Below are positions 8,706 through 16,676 of a stretch of DNA of 64,000 nucleotides, in pieces. A program made the translations under genes and the position numbers. How positions within the stretch are numbered: the stretch's first letter is position 1; every line of letters starts with the position of its first letter. The stretch is from positions 1,984,001 through 2,048,000 of the forward strand of contig CAVRCG010000004.1 in NCBI GenBank assembly GCA_963719525.1. The letters run 5' to 3'. The notes below the pieces were generated by a model. That model was not told the origin of the DNA, searched no databases, and saw nothing but the letters and a program-made list of their open reading frames with translations. The stretch is from Bernardetia sp963719525 (GTDB lineage Bacteria; Bacteroidota; Bacteroidia; Cytophagales; Bernardetiaceae).

Positions 8706-10109
8706 GTGATAGATAGAATCAATAAAGTAGAATCATTAAAGCAATCTCCTCTTTTTAATGTTTTGGCTGATGAAGCACTAGAAAAAATAGCTGCAAAGGC
8801 AAAAATGCGCCAGTTTTTTCCTGATGAAACGGTTGTTTGGCAAGGAAAAGCAAGTGATAGTTTGTATTTGATTATCAACGGAATTGTGGCAGTAAAAAAA
8901 ATTATTGCAAGTGGAAAAGAACAAATTTTCGCCTATTTAATGGCAGGAAATACATTTGGAGAAGTAGGAATATTAGAAAATCAACCTCGTTCGGCTACCG
9001 TTTCTGCTTTGAGTGATGTCAATGTTTTGGTTATTCAAAGAGATGATTTTATACAGATGATGTATGATTATCCTCAAATCGGAATTGGTCTTTGTAAAAT
9101 GTTGGGAAAATATCTGGTAGAATCAAACAGAAGACAAACAAGGGCATCAAAAAAAGCTCGTCTGATTTTGGTTTTTAGCCTTACTCCAAATGCAGGAGGA
9201 ACAAATATCGGAAACTCGTTAGCTCGTATTTTGCAGCAACAGACCAAACAGACAACCGTTTATACAGAATATCCAACACCTCAAAACTTGATTTCGGATT
9301 TGAATATTCGTAAAAAGTCAAAGATTTATAGCCATAATTCGGGATATGATATTTTGCTTTCTCAAGATGAAAATACAGATTTGCCACTTTCTGCTCGTCT
9401 GACTTTATTTTTAGATACGATGATGTCGGATTATGAAAATATCATTATTACGTTAAAAAATCAAACGTATATTGATGAGAATTTGGCGATGCTTTTAGAA
9501 TTTGTCAATCAGATTATTATTGTTGCACCTCCTTTGGAAGAAGCTATGCACGTAGTTACGAAGCTGCAAAAACAGATTCGTGACCATGTGAGAAGCGATG
9601 AAGCTACTATTTTTACGATTATAAATCGTTGTAGTCCAGAACATGAAAAAACGAAAATTAAAGAATATTCTGATTTTGATGTGCCTTATTTACCAGATTT
9701 GCCTTCTTTGGTAGATTCAGAAAACGATAGTTACAAAATTCCTCGTCCGATTGAAGAAATGTTAGGTGCAATTATAGACCGTTTGGAACGCACGCACCAA
9801 ATAGGTGTTTTTATTCCTTCTACTATTTCGGTCGATAAGCCGATAGATACAAGCAAGTATGTTGAACAGACACTCAAATTTTTAGCAGAGCGTTTTGGAG
9901 GAGCAACTAGTAAAGAAGCAAAAGGAGTTTGGAATAGCAAGCACGCAGGTTTGGTCGATGAAAAAGTATATGTTGTTCATACTTACGTTACACAGAAAGA
10001 TATGAATAAATACCTTGATGAGGTAGTAGAGTACATAAAAATATTGAAAGTAGAATTGCAGCAAGAAGCTATGGCGTTAGAAATTGATAAGAAAATGACG
10101 ATTATTTAA
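8706..10109 (+). CDS. Cyclic-nucleotide-binding domain fused to a degenerate MinD-like domain
   Basis: A 467-aa soluble protein; the only plausible start is GTG 8706, since an in-frame TAG lies at 8685. Residues about 10-130 form a CNBD with FGEVGILENQPRSATVSAL, the phosphate-binding cassette pattern. Residues about 150-330 resemble a ParA/MinD Rossmann domain (ARLILVFSLTPNAGGTNIGNSLARIL), but the Walker A Lys-Gly pattern is missing, so ATP hydrolysis is doubtful. The C-terminal 110 residues (GVFIPSTISVD..., FGGATSKEAKGVW, LQQEAMALEIDKKM) look like a separate small conserved domain. A similar CNBD plus MinD-like pairing occurs before patatin lipase domains, but no lipase Ser motif is present. 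It would be a cytoplasmic cAMP/cGMP-responsive regulator; its partner is unknown. Confidence 0.78.
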   Translation: MIDRINKVESLKQSPLFNVLADEALEKIAAKAKMRQFFPDETVVWQGKASDSLYLIINGIVAVKKIIASGKEQIFAYLMAGNTFGEVGILENQPRSATVSALSDVNVLVIQRDDFIQMMYDYPQIGIGLCKMLGKYLVESNRRQTRASKKARLILVFSLTPNAGGTNIGNSLARILQQQTKQTTVYTEYPTPQNLISDLNIRKKSKIYSHNSGYDILLSQDENTDLPLSARLTLFLDTMMSDYENIIITLKNQTYIDENLAMLLEFVNQIIIVAPPLEEAMHVVTKLQKQIRDHVRSDEATIFTIINRCSPEHEKTKIKEYSDFDVPYLPDLPSLVDSENDSYKIPRPIEEMLGAIIDRLERTHQIGVFIPSTISVDKPIDTSKYVEQTLKFLAERFGGATSKEAKGVWNSKHAGLVDEKVYVVHTYVTQKDMNKYLDEVVEYIKILKVELQQEAMALEIDKKMTII

Positions 10110-10175
10110 TTGCTTTGATTATGGTTTTAGTATTTATTTTTTCTATAAAATCAGTATCATAATTTATCAAAAAAT

Positions 10176-10871
10176 ATGTATCTTACAGTAAAAAGTAATA
10201 AAAAACTTAAAAAAATGCAACCTCAAAAACGATTATCTTTTGACCTTGCAATGATTGCTGAGGCTTTTGAGTTAGAGAGAAGTGAAGAATGTATTTATTT
10301 GAAAGAATGGTTTGGTTCTTCTTTTGAATTGAATGATTTTGAGCAGCATCTTGTCGATAAAATACATAAAGAAATTTCTGTTTCATCAAATTATTTGAAT
10401 GAAGAAGAACTAAAGATTCGTTTGATTGCACCACTTTTTGAGATTGCTGACATAGATACAGATAATAAAATCCGTGTTTTTTATGAACGCTCACTTTCAG
10501 AAATTCGAAAAACTTCAACAAATGAAGAGTATAAATTATCAGTAATTTGTGATTGTATGATTGCTTCATCAACTATTTTCAAGACTCCTCAAAAACCTTA
10601 CTTTTTTCTGCAAGAATTTAAAAAAGCAAAAGGAGAAAAAAATGACCCAGAAGCGCAAATGTTGGTGGCTATGTTGGCAGCACAGCAATCCAATCAAGAT
10701 AATAATGTCATTTATGGAGGTTTTTTGATTGGTTCTTCGTGGCAATTTGCCACATTACAAGAAAATCAATACTGTACAAGTAGAATTTATCAAGCAACTG
10801 ATAAAGATGATTTGTTGCAAATTATTTATGCTATGAGAAATTTGAAAGATATTATTCTAAATAGAAAATAA
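10176..10871 (+). CDS. PD-(D/E)XK nuclease-fold-like protein, unknown role
   Basis: A 231-aa protein (217 aa if the internal ATG at 10215, just before QPQKRLSFDLA, is used). It has a helix-rich N-terminus, then EEELKIRLIAPLFEIAD, a strand ending ICDCMIA and a strand FFLQEFKKAKG, followed by EAQMLVAMLAAQQ and YGGFLIGSSWQFATL. The D...E-x-K spacing plus the downstream helix and GxxxGxxWxF strand matches the layout of PD-(D/E)XK-type proteins and of type I restriction-like N-terminal domains. The family call is inference from this layout. It resembles the protein at 19311-20189 in domain order. No methylase or other restriction partner lies nearby, so a defence role is not supported. Confidence 0.65.
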   Translation: MYLTVKSNKKLKKMQPQKRLSFDLAMIAEAFELERSEECIYLKEWFGSSFELNDFEQHLVDKIHKEISVSSNYLNEEELKIRLIAPLFEIADIDTDNKIRVFYERSLSEIRKTSTNEEYKLSVICDCMIASSTIFKTPQKPYFFLQEFKKAKGEKNDPEAQMLVAMLAAQQSNQDNNVIYGGFLIGSSWQFATLQENQYCTSRIYQATDKDDLLQIIYAMRNLKDIILNRK

Positions 10872-10969
10872 TAAATACATTTTAGGGTTAAAAAAAAACA
10901 AATAAATCTGTAATTTTAAAACAAATTAAATCATTTAGTTATTCTTGTTAAGAATATTATTTAACTTCT

Positions 10970-12523
10970 ATGAAAAAACTCACTTTACTATTCTGCTTAC
11001 AGTTTGCATTCATTTTCACATTACAAGCTCAAGATAATCAAGAAAAAATAGCTGCTCAAAATCTACAAAATGATGCAAAACTGCTTTGGAGTGCTTTAAA
11101 CGAGCTTCATCCAGCATTATACCGACATAATGATACAACAGTTTTGGAAGAGAAATATCAAAAATTGCTAACTAATTTTGGAGAGGATAGAACGCTGCAA
11201 GAAACATTTTTGCTTTTATCTGAATTTACGGCTGCTATAAAATGCAATCATACGTACATTAATCCTAAAAATCAGGAAGGAAAAGTAGAGAATGATAGTA
11301 GTAATAGTAGTAATTTTATCGATACACTTTACACTCAAAAAAAATTACTTCCTTTTACTTTTAAAAAGATTGAGAACGAATGGTTTGTCTATAAACCTGT
11401 TTCAAATAAACTTCAAAAAGGAGATAAAATTATTTCTATAAACGGGATTTTAATAGATAGCTTAATTCAAATGATTAGTAATTACATACCGACAGATGGA
11501 AATACTATAAATAAAAAATTAAAAGATTCAGAACTTACTCTCACTTCAAATTATGAATATTTTGATTATTACTTTCCTTTATTGTATCAATTAGATAAAG
11601 AAGTAGAATTAGAAATTCAATCTTATGGAAAAGAAACTACTCAAAAAGTTAGTATAGAATTACTCACAAAAGACGAAAGAAAAGAATTATTCAAAGAGCG
11701 TTTTCCTTTCGTTACTGATAATTATGATGATTTGTGGAAGTTTAAGGTAGAGAGTAATCTAAAGGATAATACAAAATATGCGTATCTAGAATTAGGAACA
11801 TTTCAGACCGATAAACTCTCGTATGATTGGAAAAACTATCTAAATGATATTTTTTATCAAATCAATAAACAAAAAATCCAACATTTGATAATTGATATAC
11901 GAGGAAATGAAGGAGGAAATAAAAAAGTAGTGAATTACATATTGGATAAAATTGCTATCAGCGACTGGCGACCTGTGTTTAAAAAATATTATGTAGCTTA
12001 TAATGAAGTGGGAGACAGTTTAAAAAAACATTTGACTTCTTTTAACAAGAAAAATTTTGATGCTACCAGATGGACAAAAAAATGGAACGAGAACTATAGA
12101 GTAGTTAAAGGAACACCTGATGAATCTAAAATTGTTTATGCAAAACTGACAGCTTACAAGGGAAAAGTACTTCTACTAATTGATGAAAAAGTGAGTGCAG
12201 ATGCTATGAATTTGGCAGAAAACTGTAAAAAAACGGGTTTTGCTACCCTTATCGGTACAGCTACAGGAGGAACAAAACAAGGCTTTACAGCAGAACGGTT
12301 TTTTATTCTTACTCTTCCAAACTCTAACCTGAAAGTTGATATTCCGTTGGTAGGAAATTATCCATTACAAAAAATGGACGATAAAGGAATCGAACCAGAT
12401 TTTGAGACACATGAAACAATAAAAGATTTTATGAATAGAAAAGACAAAGCTTTGGAGAAAGCGAAGGAAATTATGCAACAAGAAAATAAACTTGAACAAG
12501 AAAAAAAGATAAATCAAGAGTAA
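10970..12523 (+). CDS. S41-family (C-terminal processing-like) peptidase, exported
   Basis: A 517-aa protein with signal peptide MKKLTLLFCLQFAFIFTLQAQ. A short PDZ-like segment (LQKGDKIISINGILIDSLI) precedes the S41 protease core: HLIIDIRGNEGGNKKVVNYI, then KVLLLIDEKVSADAMNLAENCKKTGFATLIGTATGGTKQG, in which the Ser of KVSADAM is the likely nucleophile, and the C-terminal PLVGNYPLQKMDDKGIEPD typical of the family. The tail is Glu/Lys-rich. It should act in the periplasm or outer membrane on unfolded or tagged proteins. It appears to be a single-gene unit, with no clear promoter consensus upstream. Confidence 0.88.
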   Translation: MKKLTLLFCLQFAFIFTLQAQDNQEKIAAQNLQNDAKLLWSALNELHPALYRHNDTTVLEEKYQKLLTNFGEDRTLQETFLLLSEFTAAIKCNHTYINPKNQEGKVENDSSNSSNFIDTLYTQKKLLPFTFKKIENEWFVYKPVSNKLQKGDKIISINGILIDSLIQMISNYIPTDGNTINKKLKDSELTLTSNYEYFDYYFPLLYQLDKEVELEIQSYGKETTQKVSIELLTKDERKELFKERFPFVTDNYDDLWKFKVESNLKDNTKYAYLELGTFQTDKLSYDWKNYLNDIFYQINKQKIQHLIIDIRGNEGGNKKVVNYILDKIAISDWRPVFKKYYVAYNEVGDSLKKHLTSFNKKNFDATRWTKKWNENYRVVKGTPDESKIVYAKLTAYKGKVLLLIDEKVSADAMNLAENCKKTGFATLIGTATGGTKQGFTAERFFILTLPNSNLKVDIPLVGNYPLQKMDDKGIEPDFETHETIKDFMNRKDKALEKAKEIMQQENKLEQEKKINQE

Positions 12524-12558
12524 TTTAATTAATCTTTTCAAAAAATGACTGTTCTCTT

Positions 12559-12673
12559 ATTACAAGGGTACATAACAAATTGTCGCTCTGATGTTGTTGG
12601 TGTCGCTACGCTAAAATACCAACAACGGCAGTTGCTATTGAAAAACGACAATTTGTTATGCACCCTATTACAA
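12559..12673. mobile_element. MITE-like element with terminal inverted repeats and 7-bp target duplication
   Basis: A 101-bp non-coding element (12566-12666) has ends GGGTACATAACAAATTGTCG (12566-12585) and the complement of GGGTGCATAACAAATTGTCG (12646-12665), one mismatch in 20. The identical heptamer ATTACAA flanks it at 12559-12565 and 12667-12673, as expected for a target-site duplication. Inside is a second hairpin, GTTGTTGGT (12593-12601) with ACCAACAAC (12618-12626). It has no open frame, so it would depend on a transposase elsewhere. The parent insertion-sequence family is not identified. Confidence 0.72.
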
Positions 12674-12777
12674 TGTTTTTGAGTTAGAGAGAAGCATAAT
12701 GTGTGTAGAAGTAATGTAAGTTTGAAAAGTATTTGCTAGATTGCACAAAAATTCCTTAACCCTCTAGCTCACTTATT

Positions 12778-14578
12778 ATGTCTAACTATTACTATCAAAA
12801 AATAATTAATTTAGTTAATTATTTATTTGCAAATAATAATACAATTAAAATTAAATTATTTTCATTTTTATCCCTACTGATTTTCATAGGTATTTCTAAT
12901 TTATCAATAGCACAAAATCAAGATAACCTAAACTCTAATTCAGATACGAATTTTGGAACACTTACAGGAAGTGTGCAAACTGATTTTAGGTATTATGTAG
13001 AAGATTCAATTATTGGTGCAGCCGTTCCATTAGAAAAAATTGGATTTAATAACTATTTTAATTTGAATTATGAACGTGGAAATTTTCGTGCAGGTATTCG
13101 TTATGAAACTTATTTGCCAGCACTTTTGGGATATCCAATAAGTATGAGAGGAACAGGAATTGCTAGACGTTATATGGGTTACAATTTGAAAGGATTGGAC
13201 GTAACAGTTGGAAATCTGTACGAGCAATTTGGAAGTGGAATGATTCTCAGAGCGCAAGAAGATCGTTTTATTGGTATTGATAATTCAATAGATGGACTTC
13301 GTGTAAAATATGATTTTAATGGGAAAGCTAGAGCAACAGGAATAATCGGAAGACAGCGAAACGGTTTTTCCCTTGATGAAACGAATAGTTTTGGCAAACA
13401 AAACAGACTTAGCACAGGCGTAGTGAGAGGGTTGAATTTGGAATTGTATCTGCACGAACTCTTCAAACCTACACTTACAGAAGAAGAAAAAGAAAAACAA
13501 GAACCTGTCTTGAGTCCTTTATCGGTAACAGTTTCAGGAAGTTTTGTAAGTAAATATGAGGATTATTTGGGTACGATTGATTATTTGCAGCCAAATGTTG
13601 ATGCGTATTCGGGGAGGTTATTTGTTAATAAAGGAGGATTTTCAACTGATATTGAATATGTTTATAAGGCTTCCGATCCCTCAAGAGTAAATAGTTATAT
13701 CAACAAAACAGGAACAGGTTTTTTGATCAATATGCAATATTCTCGTCCACGATTAGGGTTTTCTGTCTCAGCAAAACGCATCGATAATTTGGATTTTCGT
13801 TCCGAACGCACAGCCATTGACAATGTATATTATATCAATTTTGTTCCAGCAAATACAAAACAACATACTTACAGATTGCTTACTCTTTATCCGTATGCTG
13901 TTCAGATGTTAGGAGAATGGGGGTTTCAGACCGAACTTATTTATTCTTTAAAGCGTGGTTCGAAAACTAGGAGGAAAATATGGAACAGGTATTTCACTCA
14001 ATTTTGCAACAGCTAGAAATTTGGATAAAGTAGAAGTAGCGACAGATGAAGGGTATACAGCCGAATTTTTTGCTATTGGAGACAAAACTTACTATCAAGA
14101 TTTTAATGTAGAGGTAAATAGAAAATTATCCAAAAAATGGAAAGCTATTTTTACGTATGCGTATTTAGAGTATGATAAAGACCAAATTGAAGGTAGAACA
14201 GGTTTTGGACTTGTCAAATCGCATACCGTTGTGGCAGATGTGCAGTACAAACACAGTTCGAAATTAGCCTTCCGTTCCGAAGTTCAACATTTAGCCACCG
14301 AACAAGATTTTGGAAATTGGTTGTACGGACTTTTAGAAACTACCATTAATTCAAATTTTTCGTTCTATATATCTGATGAAATGAATTATGTAGGAACAGG
14401 CGCAGGAAAGCCAAAACCGATACATTATTTTGATTTCGGAACGAGTTATGTAAAAGGAGCTTCTCGTTTTGCAGTCAGTTATGGAAGACAGCGAGCAGGT
14501 CTTTTGTGTGTAGGTGGAATTTGTCGAATTGTTCCTGCATCAAGTGGATTTAGCTTTTCTCTAACGAGTTCGTTTTAA
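12778..14578 (+). pseudogene. DUF6029-family outer-membrane protein, broken by a +1 frameshift
   Basis: The first frame starts at ATG 12778 with a long signal peptide ending near LSIAQNQ. It shows DUF6029 features: FGTLTGSVQTDFRYYVEDS, GIARRYMGYNLKGLDVTVGNLYEQFGSGMILRAQEDRFIGIDNSIDGLRVKYDF and RQRNGFS. It derails at TCG-AAA-ACT (AAAA at 13963-13966). Removing one A gives GSK-LGGKYGTGISLNFATARN and joins the second frame, which ends in SSGFSFSLTSSF, an aromatic-terminated last strand typical of outer-membrane barrels. The restored protein is 599 aa, close to family size. Function is unknown; the family is widespread in Bacteroidota. The single-base change in a short homopolymer could be a sequencing error, a mutation, or slippage. 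Confidence 0.82.
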
Positions 14579-14841
14579 AACAAATTTAGAAGTTAGAACT
14601 AAAAACAGCGAAGCTAATAAAAAATACTTTAATTGATCGGTAAACGATTTTTATGAGCAATGAGCTAACGAGAATTTCTACAACATCATTGTATCACCCT
14701 GTATTTATCATATTCAATCATAAAAGTCAATCGCTAATCCTGATTTCCAAAATTATTCGTATTTTTGTATTATCGTATTCTTACTTAATTAGAAATACGG
14801 AAAGAAATTATTCCATACAACAAACATAAAGCAATTTTTAT

Positions 14842-16548
14842 ATGCAAAATGCCATTTTTAGTATTCCTTTTCCAAAAAACGAACCTGTTTTAGAATACCG
14901 TGCAGGTTCTCCAGAACGTGAAAATCTCAAAAAAGCTATCAAAGAAATGCGTAATCAGGAAATCGATATCCCTATGGTTATTGGTGGGCAGCGTGTTCGA
15001 ACGGAAGATAAAAAAAGAATTGCTCCTCCTCACGACCACAAACACACATTAGGACATTTTCATAAAGGCGATAAAGGACATGTAGAACAAGCAATCCGTG
15101 CAGCTCTTGCAGCAAAAGAAGCATGGGAAGAGTTACCGTGGACAAACCGTGCTACTATTTTCTTGAAAGCAGCCGATCTTTTAGCTGGAGAATACCGTGC
15201 TAAAATCAATGCAGCAACTGTTTTGGGACAGTCTAAAAATGCCTATCAAGCAGAAATTGATGCAGCTTGTGAGTTTATTGATTTCTTGCGTTTCAATGCC
15301 TATTTTATGCAAGAGATTTATCAAAAACAACCTGTTTCATCGGACGGAATTTGGAATAAATTAGAATATCGTCCTTTAGAAGGTTTTGTTTTTGCGCTTA
15401 CTCCATTTAATTTTACAGCTATTGCAGGAAACTTACCAGCATCGGCTGCGCTTATGGGAAATGTTATAGTTTGGAAACCAGCTTTTACACAGATTTATTC
15501 GGCTCATGTAATTATGGAAGTCTTCGAAAAAGCAGGAATGCCAGACGGAGTAATTAATTTAGTCTTTACAAGTGGCCCTGATACAGGCGATGTAATTTTC
15601 AATCATAAAGATTTTGCAGGAATTCATTTTACAGGAAGTACAGGTGTTTTTCAAGATATTTGGAAATCTATCGGAAACAATATTCAAAACTATAAAAGTT
15701 ATCCACGAATTGTAGGTGAAACAGGTGGAAAAGATTTTGTAGTAGCGCATCATACAGCTAATCCAAAACAACTTGCAACTGCACTTATTCGTGGTGCTTT
15801 TGAGTTTCAGGGACAAAAATGTTCGGCAGCTTCAAGAGCTTATGTACCTAAAAATCTTTGGAAAGAAGTAAAAGAATCGATGACAAATATGCTTTCTGAA
15901 ATCAAAATGGGTTCGCCAGAAGTATATGGTAATTTTATAAATGCCGTTATTGATGAGAAATCGTTTGACAAACTTGCGAGTTATATAGATGCAGCTAAAA
16001 AAGACGCAACTGTCAAAGTTATTGCAGGTGGAAATTATGATAAATCAGAAGGATATTTTATCGAACCTACTGTTTTGTTGGTAGAAGACCCAAAATATGT
16101 AACGATGTGTGAAGAACTTTTTGGCCCTGTTTTGACAATCTATGTTTATCCAGAAAACGATTTTGAGGATATTTTGAAGCTGACAGACCAAACTTCTCCG
16201 TATGCTTTGACGGGTTCTATCTTTGCTCATGACCGTACAGCCGTAGAATTAGCTACAAAAGTGTTGAAGAATGCAGCAGGTAATTTTTATATTAATGACA
16301 AACCAACTGGCGCAGTAGTGGGTCAGCAGCCTTTTGGTGGTGCTAGAGCATCAGGAACTAATGATAAAGCAGGTTCTTATCTGAATCTTTTGCGTTGGGT
16401 AAGTCCTCGTACAATCAAAGAAACATTTAATGCTCCATTGGATTATAAATATCCGTTTTTGGAATTAGAGCCGAAAGACCAAAAGGAATCTAAAAAATCG
16501 AATGGACAAGCAAAGAAAGAGAAGAAAAATAAGAAAGTGAAGAAATAA
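14842..16548 (+). CDS. pruA: L-glutamate gamma-semialdehyde dehydrogenase (1-pyrroline-5-carboxylate dehydrogenase)
   Basis: A 568-aa NAD-dependent aldehyde dehydrogenase of the monofunctional P5CDH type, which oxidises glutamate semialdehyde from proline to glutamate. Key landmarks are the N-terminal NEPVLEYRAGSPER, APPHDHKHTLG, TPFNFTAIAGNLPASAALMGN, the general-base region GETGGKDF (Glu near 293), the catalytic Cys near 327 in FQGQKCSAASRAYVP, and the C-terminal NFYINDKPTGAVVGQQPFGGARASGTNDKAG. Compared with the usual length of about 543 aa it carries a Lys-rich tail of roughly 25 residues (DQKESKKSNGQAKKEKKNKKVKK). No proline dehydrogenase gene lies next to it. A strong hairpin follows the stop. 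Confidence 0.95.
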   Translation: MQNAIFSIPFPKNEPVLEYRAGSPERENLKKAIKEMRNQEIDIPMVIGGQRVRTEDKKRIAPPHDHKHTLGHFHKGDKGHVEQAIRAALAAKEAWEELPWTNRATIFLKAADLLAGEYRAKINAATVLGQSKNAYQAEIDAACEFIDFLRFNAYFMQEIYQKQPVSSDGIWNKLEYRPLEGFVFALTPFNFTAIAGNLPASAALMGNVIVWKPAFTQIYSAHVIMEVFEKAGMPDGVINLVFTSGPDTGDVIFNHKDFAGIHFTGSTGVFQDIWKSIGNNIQNYKSYPRIVGETGGKDFVVAHHTANPKQLATALIRGAFEFQGQKCSAASRAYVPKNLWKEVKESMTNMLSEIKMGSPEVYGNFINAVIDEKSFDKLASYIDAAKKDATVKVIAGGNYDKSEGYFIEPTVLLVEDPKYVTMCEELFGPVLTIYVYPENDFEDILKLTDQTSPYALTGSIFAHDRTAVELATKVLKNAAGNFYINDKPTGAVVGQQPFGGARASGTNDKAGSYLNLLRWVSPRTIKETFNAPLDYKYPFLELEPKDQKESKKSNGQAKKEKKNKKVKK

Positions 16549-16558
16549 TTCGAGTTTA

Positions 16559-16594
16559 CAAACCTATAAGGTTTTCAACAACCTTATAGGTTTA
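16559..16594. terminator. Hairpin terminator after pruA
   Basis: Perfect inverted repeat AAACCTATAAGGTT (16560-16573) and AACCTTATAGGTTT (16580-16593) with a 6-nt loop, 12 nt after the pruA stop. The T-run is short, so termination is likely rather than certain. Confidence 0.6.
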
Positions 16595-16676
16595 AATACT
16601 ACAAAAATAAAATAAATGAAACAAACCCTACATAAATTTTGATAGAAAATAATTGTACTACTAATTAAAGCGATAG

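Noticed and set aside
14760..14767. TATTTTTG as the promoter of pruA
   Set aside because: The -7 box matches, but no TTTG or TTG is found 19-21 nt upstream.
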